Source of the DNA: Deroplatys truncata
Lineage: Eukaryota > Arthropoda > Insecta > Mantodea > Mantidae
Direction: 5' to 3'
Assembly: GCA_030765065.1 (NCBI GenBank)
Contig: CM060985.1
Location: 7,564,001 to 7,628,000 of the forward strand
Length of the DNA stretch: 64,000 nucleotides
A program made the translations under genes and the position numbers. Under the pieces are notes generated by a model, which saw only the letters and a program-made list of their open reading frames with translations, was not told the DNA's origin and did not search any database. Below, one piece after another: positions 37,540-49,599 of this stretch. Every line of letters starts with the position of its first letter. The stretch's first letter is position 1.

Positions 37540-38060
37540 AAGGCCCGAACCCCAAAATGCCCTTATTTACTTATTTTTTTATTTTCTCGAAGACGCCTTT
37601 AAGAAATTTCATCAAAGTATCGCATGTTTGACATATTGGCATAGAAATGCAATTTATATTTTGATCCCTGTGAATAACCTGTAAAATTCCTTTGTTTAAT
37701 TACATTTTGTATAACGGGTAAAAACCATAAAAGGTAGGGCAAAATGTACTAGACAAAAGTAGAGATCTCATAAACAGCTCATTTCAAATAACTTTTTTGT
37801 GCCATCAGCCACTTCCGAGATATCCGTTACTATTGTTTTGAGTTTTTAAATAGTTTAGTCATTTTTAAAAGATGATGTCGCTATTCGGTTGTTTCTCCGG
37901 ATATGGAACTAGTATGGAATTTAGGGTTACGGTATATCAAATATCTGACTATCGATTCTGCTCCTGTAGCCCTGTTGTACCTGCAACGAAATGTATAATG
38001 AAACTACTCCACAAACATGAAGTACATTAGAATAGTTTGTAGAATGTATATAAAATTAAT
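37540..38060 (+). repeat. Family M copy, 5'-truncated
   Basis: Forward-orientation second half: 'aaagtatcgcatgtttgaca', 'tataacgggtaaaaaccata', 'gccacttccgagatatccgt', 'cctgcaacgaaatgtataat', 'acatgaagtacatt'. It lies within gene B intron 4. Confidence 0.6.
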
Positions 38061-38519
38061 GATAGTCATGTGAATGCAATGCATAAGGTTTAGCACCAAC
38101 ATTATGTGTACCAGCCTCAACTAATGTCCCCCAGGGGCTTACTACGGTAGGTTTGGGATCCCGAGCTACACTCTCGATTGGGTTCCTCTAAGAGGCGAAA
38201 GGGCTTACGCCAAACGCCCAATCAACTTTGTTTCACAAGTGTTTTACCTCCCTGCACAGAGTCTGACGGATACCTGCGCGGGACGGAGGAGGGATTTGCA
38301 AGGCGTAACTCCCAGCCCCCGAGTATCATGTAGGACTGCGTTCGTATCCGCCCCGGGGAGGGGCCACTACATGAGCTGTTACACTCTGAAGGCGATTTGG
38401 TCCCTCTATGTAAATTGGGAGGTGAGCAAGGTCCACGCCAGGACTCTCAACTAAACTGAGGTGGCGCCCAGGATGTGAGCATGTCATCAACTTAATTGAG
38501 TTTTATTTATGGACGCTCT

Positions 38520-38790
38520 TTAACTGCTGTGGTCCTTAGCGTCCCATTCTACATTGGGCTTGAAAGCCGGTAATTTTACTCAGAGGCCTCTTTATCAGAC
38601 TTGAGGTTCTTTTACGTGCCGTAAATCTATGGCACGGGACCACTGGTTTTACTTCCCTTCCGAAGGAAGCCACAGTAAGGATTTTTACGCCCGAAAAAAA
38701 CCACCGCGCTCCGCTGGGTTTGAACCCGCTACCTCGGGACTTAGAGGCTAGGATGGTAACCACTACACCATAGAGGACGACCCTGATCAT
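38520..38790 (-). mobile_element. tRNA-derived SINE
   Basis: The minus strand starts with a tRNA-like head (about 38785-38710): CTATGGTGTAGTGGTTACC (A-box-like) and GCGGGTTCAAACCCAGCGG (B-box-like). A body follows with a hairpin-forming core (GGTCCCGTGCCATAGATT, and GGCTTCCTTCGG pairing with its flank). tRNA heads plus such a core are typical of animal SINEs. The 3' limit is uncertain. Confidence 0.65.
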
Positions 38791-38929
38791 GCCATCGGAG
38801 ACATTTGTAGTGATGGAAGATGTAATCGCCATGGATAATAAAAAATAAAAACAAATGTGAAAGCTAGTGGAAAAGAAGTAGTTATGTATATTGGTCCTCG
38901 CACCTATTTCGTTATTAACAGAAGAGAGG

Positions 38930-41830
38930 AGGGAAGAGATTCAGATCGGTGAACCGTTTTACAATTCAAAAGGGTCCTGTTGAGTCGTGTATTAGAAGTC
39001 GCAATGGCGCGCTCCTGTTTGAACCAAATTCAGCATTCCAGGCAGTAATTATCTTGAAAGCAAACATGTTACCCAGCTCTCCGACAGTTTCGATATGCAC
39101 AAGACCTTGAACTCCTCGTGCTGATTTGTAAACACCCTGCATTGGACGGTGTGTCCAATAGGAGATTAAAGAGAACCCGAAAGAACAAGGCGTGACATCC
39201 GTATTTCGGGTTCACCGAATAGAAAGCCGTGAATTCGTACCTACTCGTACCCTGTTACCTTTGATCAAGTAGATCTCCCTCAAAGGATTAAGACCAGGTA
39301 TAAAGTCATTGAAGTTAGGCCATATATACGAATCCACTCAGATGCTATAAGTGTCAGCGCTTTGGACACTAGCGAATTTTGTAACAGAATCTACGTGCGT
39401 TAACTGTGGAGACATCACTCACGATGGAACAGGTAGATCAGCTCCAACGTGCGTTAACTGCAACGGTGAACAGGTTGCTGAGAATGCCCTCGTTTTGCAG
39501 AGGTAAGAGCTATCTAGGAGATCCGGGTTAGTGTAAAGGTACCCTCGGAAGCCCGGAAACTTCTGCGTACCCGCCAATCCTCTGTGCCGAAGTCCGGTAT
39601 CTATAGCTCAGTTGCAGCTAAACCGCTACCGAGACGGGAATTTGCAACTCAGACCAGCTATATCAACGTGGTCACCATGGACAAGTTTGCAGCTTCATTT
39701 AATCGACATACACCTTCCTCTGTCGTTTGGGATAAGTTAAGGTGTGTGACCGGAAAATCTACCCACATGCCAATTGCCGGTCTTTAAACAACTGCGGGAG
39801 CTGTTGTTGATAGATTTGACGCCACTAACCCATTTGGTCGTTCAAGTGTCTAGCTCAGATAACTATTCGCTCGAGTTCCTTCCTGTTAAGACTCGGGTGG
39901 AATCTCAAGGTTTCGTTAAGGAACAGTTAGAACACGCTCTTTCATCTTCGGACCAGATCGTATCCACGTGCAAATGTTGCAGCAGCTCTGTCCTGAAGGC
40001 AAAGCTTTCCTGCTCGAGGTCTATAATTGGGTTGACACCACTTTTCCAGAATAGTGGCAGGATGCCACTGTCATACCTATTTTGATAGCTCGAAAGGAGC
40101 GTTATTTTCCGTCCAGCTACCGTTCTATTTCCCCCACCAGTTGCGTTTGCAAGGTGATGGAATGCATGATCAATGGACTGTTGGTATGGTTGACACAACC
40201 TGCTGACCAACATCTAGGGCGTTGAGCAATGGTGTCATCGCCCTAGATGATGAAGGAAGAATTGTCAAACCGTTGCGATATTTGTTTGCATTTAGAAGGC
40301 TTAGGCGAGCAGGGATACTACGTTCCCTCACACCTGAAACATACTGTAGGACTGCGTTTTCCTAGTAAGGGTCGGCCGGCTCAGGGATCGGTACTAAGCG
40401 TTACACTGTTTTCTATAGCTTGATTGTTGATGACCTTGCCATGTTTAGATAATCTTCAAGTATGGAGTTCTAAAAACGGGCTTCATTTCTTAGCTGAGAA
40501 GTCCACCTGCATTAACCTCTGGCGCCATAGGAGGCGATTACTGTCTTCGGTCCAGATTTACTACTTCTCGCAGATTCGACGATATTGCTGGGGCTGACCG
40601 TCGGATATAGTGCGATGTGACCGTTCTCTTAATTTCTTGCGGTTATTAAATGGCAAATCTTGGGGAGCAGACCGGACTGTATCGCACACTGATCCCATCA
40701 AAAATGGACTATGGGTGTAGCATTTATTCCTCAGCACAACCATCTGTTGCTGTGGAGATTAGACACTGTCCATAATAGGGACATTCGAGTGACTGTTGGT
40801 GCTTTCCTCACAAGTCCATTTATGTGCCTTTACGCCGAATCGGCAAAATCTTCTCTGCGATGTCCTCTTAGGAAATTATGGCTGTGCACGAACGTTTTAG
40901 GAATAGCTTCATTAATCGAAGGCTTGCAGGTATTCGTTTCCGGGAACTTCTTAGAAAGCACGACATTGAAATGTCTAGCATGTTTCCTAAAGGGGAGAGG
41001 GTGTTCCCCTTGGTCACATGCAACATCTCGCGTAGATCTTGGATGACAGTACACCAGAAGTCTACGATACCTATGTTTAGTATCCGTAGTTGTTTTTGTT
41101 TTTTTTAGAATTTATGCCAAGCTACTACGACCTAACTTTGATCTAAGTGCACCAACGGTGTTGGATGTGCTTATTTTCATGGAACCGAACCATTTTCATG
41201 AATGTACATGCATTAATAGTGCAGAGCTGTATGCGATATACCGAGACTGTCTCATTTTGAGTGATCCTCTTAGTGCACTTGAGAGCTGTACAACTACCAC
41301 CCTCCCCCATTGTTCAGCGAACGCTTTTGGCGTTAATGTGGAGTGTCCTTGGATACCTGATCACGTTAGCTTTCCGGGGAATGAACTTGGGGATTTGGCG
41401 GCAACCCCAATGTTACAATATCTCGGGTAACGTCGGAAGACTTTAGAGGAGAGCGATGCGGTCGTGCTGGCGGGAGGAGTGTTTAGCAACTTCCTCTCGT
41501 GTTTCTCGTCGGCTCGGTTGTGTATTGGTCTGTCTGTCCTTCATGTGTTGCTCTACCACATCTTCGGGACTCTGCAACTGCCGCCCAGTTTTGCAGAGGT
41601 TTTAGCTGACGATAAGGAAGTGTTGATAGGATTTTTAATTTTGTGTCAAAGATAAATTTGCAAATGCGGACTTAGTCATATTCATATGAGGGATTTCACA
41701 CTACTTGGTGTAGTTTTATATATTTGCATTTATTTCTGACTTTTGCTACGATATTTTGTACTGTTCTTCATCTCTGGTCTTTACAAGGGCGCTGATGACC
41801 TAGCAGTTGAGCGCGCTTAAACACAAAGCA
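38930..41830 (+). pseudogene. Non-LTR retrotransposon (RNase H-bearing, I-like) remnant, ORF1 and ORF2
   Basis: Plus-strand frames, with several frameshifts and stops, give a complete element order. ORF1: NGALLFEPNSAFQAVIILKA (about 39010), RYKVIEVRPYI, then a zinc knuckle CYKCQRFGH (about 39340) and a second CVNCGDITHDGT (about 39400). ORF2 reverse transcriptase: WQDATVIPI..., SSYRSISPTSCVCKVMECMI (about 40110-40180), QGSVLS-like, and RLDTVHNRDIRVTVGAF.TSP...LYAESAKSSL (about 40757-40860). The RNase H-like end has NSAELYAIYRDCL (about 41217) and WIPDHVSFPGNELGDLAA (about 41352), with SFAEVLADDKEVLIG near the end. The 3' tail 'gggcgctgatgacctagcag' matches the usual end of such elements. It sits in gene B intron 4, antisense to the gene. 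Confidence 0.85.
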
Positions 41831-42139
41831 AGCGCATTTTATTCCAAAGTGGTTGCATTAAAGTGAAAGGCTTTTGCAGCAAAGTCTTGTCCAGAAGATG
41901 TTCTGAAATGTACACTAACGGTAATAATGGAACTTTTGATTGCAGGCCCTGATCTGTTAGTGGCCCACTTGAAAGTGTGCATGTTGTATATTCTGACCAA
42001 TGTAATGTGGATAGAGGATTGGGTTTTCTTTCACACTGCAACCGCCTCACGTCCTCGTAAGACATGTTCAGTATCCGAAATTCGGTGATGTTTTCTTTCA
42101 CTTGTTCCAATGCATGGGGTTTGTTGCATATACTTTATT

Positions 42140-43852
42140 ACTTTCTCTACTACGTACAGTAAGTAGGGCAAGTATTGCATTCCACTCAAAAATTCGATAC
42201 CGAGATTTCACCGGAAATACATGTTTTGAGGAGCACTGAATGCATATAAAGCATTTTTGGAAACATGTCCATGAGTGTGTCTTTAAACAGCATAACTCAG
42301 AAACGAACAGTCGGATAAACACCAAACTTGGTATTTAGCTTCATATCTTCCAGAGATTCGACACGAAGGTTTTCAAGAAAATCCCCCACCCCAGGTTACC
42401 CTTTACATGGAACATTTCTCGAAAAGTTTAATTTTCTAAAAAATGGCTCTAACGATTTTGATTAAAATATCATATGTTTAAGATATTTTCATGACAAATA
42501 AAATGTATATCTTGAATTTTCTGGGAATGTCTCCAAAAGTATTCTTCATTGTGAACGACTTTTGCATAACTGGTAAACCATAAGAGATAAGACAAAATTT
42601 TACTGCACAAAAAATGTAGATCGCGTTAAAGTACACAATTTATGTCATACATTTTTTTTTGAGTGAACCATTTTCGAGATATTGCTTGTTATTCCCTTAA
42701 ATGTTTCAATACTTATTTTCTAAAATGGGAATTCGTTATTCATTTTTACTTTCTCTACTACGTACAGTAAGTAGGGGAAGTATTGTATTCCATCCAAAAA
42801 TTCGATACCGAGATTTCACCGGAAATACATGTTTTGAGACACCCTGAATCCAAAAAAAGCATTTTTGGAAACATGTCCGTGTGTGTGTCTGTGAACAACA
42901 TAACTCAGAAACGAACAGTCGGATAAACACCAAACTTGGTATTTACGTTCAGTATCTTCCAGAGATGCGACACGAAGGTTTTCAAGAAAATCCCCCACCC
43001 CAGATTACCCTTTACATGGAAAATTTTTCGAAAAGTTTAATTTTCTCAAAAATGGCTCTAACGATTTTGATTAAAATATATGTTTTTAAGATATTTTAAT
43101 GACAAATAAAATGTATATCTTGAATTTTCTGGGAATGTCTCCAAAAGTATTCTCCATTGTGAACGACTTTTGCATAACTGGTAAACGATAAGAGATAGAA
43201 AAAATTTTACTGTACAAAAAATGTAGATCGCGTTAAAATACACAATTTATGTCATATACATTTTTTTGTTGAGTGAACCATTTTCGAGATATTGCTTGTT
43301 ATTCCCTTAAATTTTTCAATGCTTATTTTCTAAAATGGAAATTCGTTATTCAGTTTTTTGTCTTGGATATGCAAAAAGTTATAATCTGTGGCAAAGGCAA
43401 TGGTGCTGTACCTAGCAACCAGCTATTAAGAGATATGTATGTGCTTAAAGGCTACTGTTTTTCTATATTGCCCATGTAAATATATTTTCCGCTTACATCT
43501 ACAAGAAAATTAGCAATAAGATAGACTCTGCAAATGTTTATCTCGATTAACATGAAGCAGATGGAGAATAAGCGTTTGTAAAAATAGTTTGTACAAGAGT
43601 AGAGAAAGTCATGTGAGTGTAACATCAGATTTTTTTGTGTCCCGGTAATACAAAGAAAATGGAATACGCCACATAGCAACCAGCTCTTAAAATATTTGAC
43701 TATCGCTTAAAGCCTAGCAATTCCCCTTGCATCTACAAGAAAATTAGCAATAAGATCAACATCTCGATTAACATGAAGCATATGGAGAATAAGCGTTTGT
43801 AAAAATAGTTTGTACAAGAGTAGAGAAACTCATGTGAGTGTAACACATCAGA
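42140..43852 (+). repeat. Nested family M: one copy inserted in the T-run of another
   Basis: The outer copy starts ACTTTCTCTACTACG at 42140 and ends near 43852 ('gagtagagaaactcatgtga', 'gtaacacatcaga'). A second copy runs from ACTTTCTCTAC at 42748 to about 43629. It interrupts the outer copy exactly where the uninterrupted copy at 11568 has a run of T ('gttattctttttttttatgt'). The outer sequence resumes as 'tttgtgtcccggtaatacaa'. Both share a short TG-rich stretch ('gtccgtgtgtgtgtctgtga'). The pair is highly similar, suggesting fairly recent activity. Confidence 0.8.
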
Positions 43853-43859
43853 TTTTTTT

Positions 43860-45060
43860 CATGTGATTATCAGAGTTGAGGCAGTATTTTAATACCTGAA
43901 TAATTTAAATTGTATTATATAATAAGCTAATTCAGTAACAGCCCGCCTTAAAACAATATGTATGTAATAATTATTTAAAATGTATGTAGCAGTCATTGCA
44001 TATGCTTATTTTTATTGTAAACACGTTTAATAATGTTATATGAATACATTATTTACTTTAATAATGCAAGAGCTGTGAGAATAGTAAGTTTTAAGTTGTA
44101 ACAACGAGGTAATAATGAGGAACCTTGTGGCAATAATGAGTTTGAGAGTTTGAATGTTACTAGCAACGATAATGTAATTTCTGTGACAGTTTAAAATTAG
44201 CCAATCAATAGCAAGGAAAAAGTTTTAATTAAAATGCAGATACTCTATTGGGCTAGAATTAGCCAATCAGAGACTTGAAATACCGAAGCTTACGGGTTTA
44301 ACGGTTGAAACATTTTCAGTTGCTGGCAAACTTTGGTAGTGACCAGATGGAAGATGTGTTCTCTACAGAAATATTACTTGTGAATCGTAAAATATGTCTA
44401 CGCGTTAGCCAAGTGAAATTATTAAAGAATCTCACAGCTCTTAAAAAGTGTAGTGCTTTATTAATAATGTGCAAGGATGAATAAAAGAAGTGAATTTTAA
44501 AAACTTAAATTCTGTGTATGTCTACAATTATTGTCGTGCCGCACCCTGCCTAAGAGCAACGTGACTACAAACATTACTGAAGCAGCCGAGGCAAATTCAA
44601 ACATAAATAATATATATAGAAGCAGTTTTTAATAACAAAGTTAAATATTATAGTGTAAAATCAGGTTCTCATACGCAGCAGCATATTGCGTAACAACAGT
44701 AACTATTACGTAATCAACAACTTCAAACCGACGCCCAAAGCGTGTTGCAAACTTCTTAAACATAGTAAACTCCAAGAACAATACTTCTTCAAGTTAGCTT
44801 CCCAAGCAAGAAGCTAAAATAAATAAAATTGCGTAAATTATTTACGTGGAGCTAAAATACATTTCTCAGAGTCGAGTAAGCATGGTTATGTTCCGTCGTA
44901 AAATAGCAAATATTGAATCAGATTTCACTCACTGATTCCCTTATATGACTCGAAAATTGGTGTGTGGTATACAGTTAATGCATGCAGAATAATAGGAGCT
45001 CTATATTTTTTAATAAACAATAAATGCAAAGAGGTATTGGAATGATTTACGCCATGTTTT
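43860..45060. other. AT-rich intron sequence with a 13-nt inverted repeat pair
   Basis: In gene B intron 4. AAGAGCTGTGAGA at 44068-44080 and its exact reverse complement at 44430-44442 enclose about 350 bp containing two 'ttagccaatca' CCAAT-box-like motifs. It could be a small MITE or an LTR fragment; nothing coding was seen. Confidence 0.35.
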
Positions 45061-45065
45061 GAACA

Positions 45066-45275
45066 GGTGGCCGACTTGAAGTATCAGTACGGGCTTTTCC
45101 AAAAATACTTTTGCTGCCGCGCATACATAGATGAATCATTAGTTCAATTCAGAATTTTTTTTGAAGTTAGGGTAATTAGTAATGCATCGTGGCCCCCAGG
45201 TTTCCGTGATTTAACTGTGTGCGATTTTCATCCTTGGGGGAACTTGCAAAAATACGTATACAGATACATATACAT
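45066..45275 (+). pseudogene. Tc1/mariner-superfamily transposase C-terminal fragment
   Basis: The plus-strand frame reads VISNASWPPGFRDLTVCDFHPWGNLQKYVYR, a degraded form of the WPPRSPDLTxxDFFLWGYLK motif that carries the last catalytic residue of these transposases. The rest of the element is absent. Confidence 0.6.
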
Positions 45276-45504
45276 ACATTGCAAGAACTAAAGAAAACAT
45301 GAGGCGAGAAATTACTCGATTTCGGGTATTAAACTCTCGAGTGAGAAGGTGCCATAAATGTGTGAATAGAGGAGAAGAGCATTTCTTATGATAAGCTATG
45401 TGAGTGTGACGAAATGTGAAACATAATATCTAACTGGATTGTGCTGTAGTAGAGAGGTTAGACTGTAGCAGGCTTGCTAGGAAGTAAAACAACTGGTCAC
45501 GAAC

Positions 45505-46300
45505 CTGGATAGGAAGAATCCGGTGGCTTGTGTGGAGCCCGTACCGGCCATGGGTCCTCCTTGCGTCTCGACGAACTCCTTGAGTGACGCTGTCGTCAAC
45601 GTCTGTGTCCAGGTATCGTTGACAGTGAACGGCACACGTACAGCCACGTGGTTCCGAAGATTGCGTCCCACGGGGAGATCCTTGATGACGGGAATCCCAT
45701 GGCGCTCCAGTTCCTCGCTGGGTCCAAGACCTGACAGGAGCAGCAACTTGGGGGAGTCTACAGCACCGGCACACACGATCACTTCCTTCTTCGCCCGAAC
45801 AGTCCTGACCTCGCCGTCCTGGGTCCTGTACTCGACTCCCGTAGCACGATAGTGGCTGGAGTCCAGGAACACCTTGGTCACCAAGGTGTTGAGGAGTATC
45901 TGCAGGTTGTCGTGGTTCCTGGCATGTTTTCTTAGGTACATCCTACCAGGACTCGCTCTCAGTCCGTCCTCGACCATCATCTGAGCGATAGCTATGCCTG
46001 TTTGATTAGCACCGTTGAGGTCTCCCTTACGGTACCCCATCTCCTCGCCCGCCTCTAGTATCGCCTCAGCAAACGGGGGGTGGTGCGAGAACTGTTGCAC
46101 CGTTATCGGTCCAGAGGTGCCGTGATATTCCGGCTCCACTAGATCAAGGTTTCCGTTCCTCTCCGACTTGATGAAGTAGGACAGCACCTCATCGTAGCTC
46201 CAGCCGACGTTCCCTGCTGCAGCCCACTCGTCGTATATGTTGCGGTTACCCCGGGTGTACATCATGCCGTTCATGGCGCCCGTCCCGGACACCATCTTAC
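45505..46300 (-). CDS. GMC oxidoreductase gene B, central coding exon
   Basis: Encodes residues 137-400 plus split codons at both ends. The acceptor GTGTGCAG|GTAAGATG completes Gly136 with exon 3 (AGAG|GT); the donor is TCCAG|GTTCGT, phase 2. It covers the region of the first GMC signature, but reads KMVSGTGAMNGMMYTRGN where gene A has the usual ALGGSSAINAMLYVRGH, so the flavin-contacting GGSS is replaced by SGTG. The YHGTSGPITV segment missing from gene A is present here. Then follow DLNGANQTG, GLRASPGRMYLR, the second signature GAVDSPKLLLLSGLGPSEEL, and NLRNHV where NLQDH is usual. The frame is intact over 796 nt. The changes look like divergence of an expressed paralogue rather than decay. 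Confidence 0.95.
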
Positions 46301-46351
46301 CTGCACACAGTGACATTGCAATTCGTTGAAGGTAATATATAAATGTCACTA

Positions 46352-46830
46352 CACTGCAGTAGAGAGGTAAACTTTAGCCTATCTTTTAGGTCAAGTTTTA
46401 CTCTACAAATTGGTACTACCGTTAAGTAAGGCAGCTTCTGGGGTTTCTTTCTTGGCAAATATGTAAGAGTTTGTGTGCACCATTTTTACTTTGAAGAGCT
46501 TTTTCTGTGAATGACATTCTCTGGTATGAAATAGTTCTCAGAAACTATAGAAGAGAGGCAAATTAAATTTTAGGATGATAAAAACACACTTTGTGATGTT
46601 GTGGCAATAGAATATTTACTTATTTTTAAAAATAATTGGTGATAAATGTTATTCAAAGGATAGTGTAATTGAGAAATAATGCTATTTGGTTTAATAAACA
46701 AATTAATTGTGTAAAAGTGAATGAGTGAAGTTAAAGGGTATATCCTGTAAAAATGTGTGTGTTATCTTAAGTACTTTCTGAGATATTGGGTTATCAATTT
46801 AGCAGACTTAGGGTTGGTGGAGGTTTACAA
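46352..46830 (+). repeat. Family R2 repeat, uninterrupted copy
   Basis: This is the counterpart of the split copy at 11465-12725. It begins 50 bp upstream of the gene B central exon acceptor. Matching blocks include 'ctttgaagagctttt', 'aaattaaattttaggatgat' and 'ataaacaaattaattgtgta'. It serves as the empty site for the family M insertion in the other copy. Confidence 0.65.
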
Positions 46831-49100
46831 TATTTAAATTTTGAGGGGAGGTTTTCATATCAAGAAACTTTTATGTAATTTCCCTCAACTTCGTTATGAA
46901 TATGTGAGTTTGACAGAAACTTGTGCTGCACCATTGTTGAACTGCTAACTCACAAATCAACTTTCTTTGCCCTCTCTGTACAAAAATACTGCATAGCATC
47001 CATCGAAAACCATCCTATGTGAATATCTGTTCAAAGTATTTTTTTGCAATTGTGGTACTGTGGCTAAAATCAAACTTCCAAAAAGGACCTCTACTCATAT
47101 GTTTCATCCCTTGTTTACAAAACTTTGCACAGTTACGCTTTAGGCACGAGTGAAAACTGGGCTGTTCAACATGAGACGTGTTATTAAAGCAAGTACCGTT
47201 TGAATATGGTGCCGCTGCAGTCGCAATTTGTAGCAGCTGTGAGCGACCGTCACTTTTGGTTTCCTGTTGTTGGAGCATTTCGAAATGTTCAACAAAACAA
47301 TCGACGATTCGCGGTAGTGATCATTTGTTCAAAGAAAAAGACAACAATGAGAATTAAAAGGCAGTATCGTTTACAATAAGAACATTAAATGTATAATGTC
47401 TACCCAGAGGGATAGCAGCCGTGGCAGAACTAGACCACACTGACACATTGGCAGTTCAGCCATACTAATTGCCATTGACTTGAAATAATTTTATTTCACT
47501 TGTTAATTGGGGGAGGGGAGGTTGTTCTGCAAATTCGTCATGCCAAAGCCTCCGGTGATAATGGTTGTTAAGCAACAGTCTTATGTAGGGATTCATGAGA
47601 AACAGGGCCCAGAGCATGTGGCATTGTACAGGAGAGGGGAGGGACACAAAATTGAAAACGATTAACGCCACAAAACGTGTCTTTGACATAAATTCTTTAC
47701 CAGTTATACACAATTGCTTCCGAAGAAGAGGACTTCTCGTTTACGATTTATTTGTCGTGTGAAGGTATCGCATTAGAAACAAACTGTAAAGAGTGACATT
47801 GTGTTGAAAATCCTTGGAAGATGCCAACTTGAATACCTCAAATCGTAGTTTTGGTGACATTTGGACTGAGGTGATACTCAACACCCGCTTATAAAAATCA
47901 AAATAACAATTGTGAAATGTTTAAGCACAATTGGCAATGTGTTGTGATTACACAGTTAAGTCTGCATCAGATCAATTTCTGCCACATTTCATTGTAAAGT
48001 TAAATGCTGAAATAAGTGTGTACAATGTAAGCTATTTTCCGCAAGGATATGAACAATGGTAATCTAAAAGGTTAATAAAATTGTGCTGGGTATTGAAATG
48101 TTTATCACAGATTCCTTGAACGCAATTCTATTTTACTTTACTTTTATGGGGAGGGGCGACCTTGTTATCAACGAGGCAGTAATGAACTGAACATTCTGTG
48201 GACCGCGATACTTGAAAACTCCTCCAATTTTGGAAATTGACTGCCAAAAATGAGCAAGCGCTGGGCAGGTGCGTTCCTGTAAAAATATCCATTGGCCACG
48301 AGAGCTTTAGCACGTCTCGCTGCCAGCATGTGAACCCTACAGATGAGTTCCAAGCACTTGTGTTCTCTGAGAAACCAGCATTATGCGGTGAAAATGTGGA
48401 AATATTAAACTTTTAAATGTTGTTTAACATTAATACCCTTGCAAGAAAAGTGTTCTAAACATCAATCATGCATACCTATAGTTGATATTAAGAAAATCCT
48501 CTTTAATTGTCATCAACTTGAAAGAACGTAAGTTGAAAATTTGAAAGAAATTAAACAAAAATTGGGGAGCATTTTAAATTTGTAATAAGTAAGAAAACAA
48601 GATTAGGCGAATATAAACTTTTAAAATGACAAGTGCTTGTTGCTACACCGTGAATTTAAACGTCAAGTCTCGGCATTTGATTGCAGTTGGGTCTTTATTC
48701 TGACTTCACTTTGTTATACAGATTTCATGAGCATACCGCAAAATATACAGAACCAGGTAACAGAGGGAACGTTTAGCAAAATATCTTTACGCAATTCAAA
48801 AGATTTAGCGCAGAAACTCCGAAAGATGTGTTCGAAGTGTACAGCAAAGTCCTGTGCAAGGTACAAAAGGATTCTGGACTACAATGAAATAAACGGTGAT
48901 CTCATCCATGACGGTTTTAAAAGAAATCCTAGTTTGTTATCGAAATTTGACAGAAAATTCACTTTCGAATTGCATGTTCGAGACCTCCTGGGTTCTGTAC
49001 TTCACGATGTTGACCAGAGGGTGAATATGCTGTGCAATGAATGTAGCCTACTTGCATATACCATACCCATTGAAAGTAATTGTTGTACAGAATGGTATTT
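46831..49100. other. Gene B intron 3, no gene recognised
   Basis: AT-rich intron. About 47200-47290 matches 58900-59040 ('gtgagcga.cgt', 'tttcctgttgtt', 'cttcgaa'), a low-copy repeat. A family M scrap lies at about 47695-47900. The 177-residue plus-strand frame at 48637-49170 has no recognised similarity and ends antisense to a coding exon. Confidence 0.4.
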
Positions 49101-49114
49101 AAGTGATCGCTTAC

Positions 49115-49361
49115 CTCTGGGCCACTTGCACACTCCCCCATTCCTGAGGCAGGCCGTCGTCTGGGGCTGAGTTCTGTATCGCCAGTCCAACTTGGTACCA
49201 ATGGCGCTCACGGCGAAGGCAGGCAGTAGACTTGCTGTGGGTTCATCAGGGCCTGCCTCGATCAGGAGTACAGACCAGTCTGGACGCTCGCTGAGCCTCG
49301 CGGCTACCACAGATCCGGCCACACCTGCCCCGACCACGACCATGTCATACTCCTCCAGCAC
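49115..49361 (-). CDS. GMC oxidoreductase gene B, FAD-binding exon
   Basis: Encodes residues 54-135 plus one base of codon 136. The acceptor GTTGATGCAG|GTGCTGGAG is phase 0; the donor CCCAGAG|GTAAGC is phase 1. It contains YDMVVVGAGVAGSVVAARLSE (GAGVAG 64-69), VLLIEAGPDEP with the ribose-binding Glu (88), and DWRYRTQPQTTAC..NGGVCKWPRG, which leads into the first GMC signature in the next exon. The intron position differs from gene A, whose exon break falls after RLTE. Confidence 0.94.
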
Positions 49362-49430
49362 CTGCATCAACACACTGGCGTTAGTTGATGGGTAAGAACT
49401 TGGGAGCTGAGTAGTTAGACCGCTACTCAC

Positions 49431-49592
49431 CTCAGGGTTGTTACGGCCAAGTCTGCCGCATGGGTCCGCGATCTTGCACTGGGATCGTATCACCAGCTCC
49501 ACCAGGCTCATGAACACAGCGAAGTTGGCACCGCATATCCCAGACAGATACTGGGTATCCTCGTAGCTATCGCAGCCGCAGCAGCCCATCGC
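49431..49592 (-). CDS. GMC oxidoreductase gene B, first coding exon (start of a complete 610-aa gene)
   Basis: Gene B coding is join(49589-49431, 49361-49115, 46300-45505, 37373-36743), 1833 nt, 610 residues plus stop; three bases of leader (49590-49592) precede the ATG. The exon follows the acceptor TATTCCTGCAG|GCGATGGGC, so an upstream non-coding exon is expected. It encodes MGCCGCDSYEDTQYLSG, a hydrophobic segment ANFAVFMSLVELVI and SQCKIADPCGRLGRNNPE, ending GAG|GTGAGT (phase 0). The next intron is only 69 nt, divisible by three and without a stop, so its retention would add 23 residues in frame. The exon's first codons and acceptor are the apparent seed of the 96-bp array upstream. It probably acts as a secretory-pathway or extracellular FAD oxidoreductase; the substrate is unknown. 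Confidence 0.9.
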
Positions 49593-49599
49593 CTGCAGG

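Noticed and set aside
43860..44560. Possible LTR with CCAAT boxes.
   Set aside because: No TG...CA ends, primer-binding site or gag/pol was found nearby.
45523..45852. 109-codon plus-strand frame and 114-codon second minus frame.
   Set aside because: Shadows of the gene B central exon.
48637..49170. 177-codon plus-strand frame with several Cys and Lys residues.
   Set aside because: No recognisable domain, located in a gene B intron, and its end overlaps a coding exon antisense. Kept only as a note in the intron entry.
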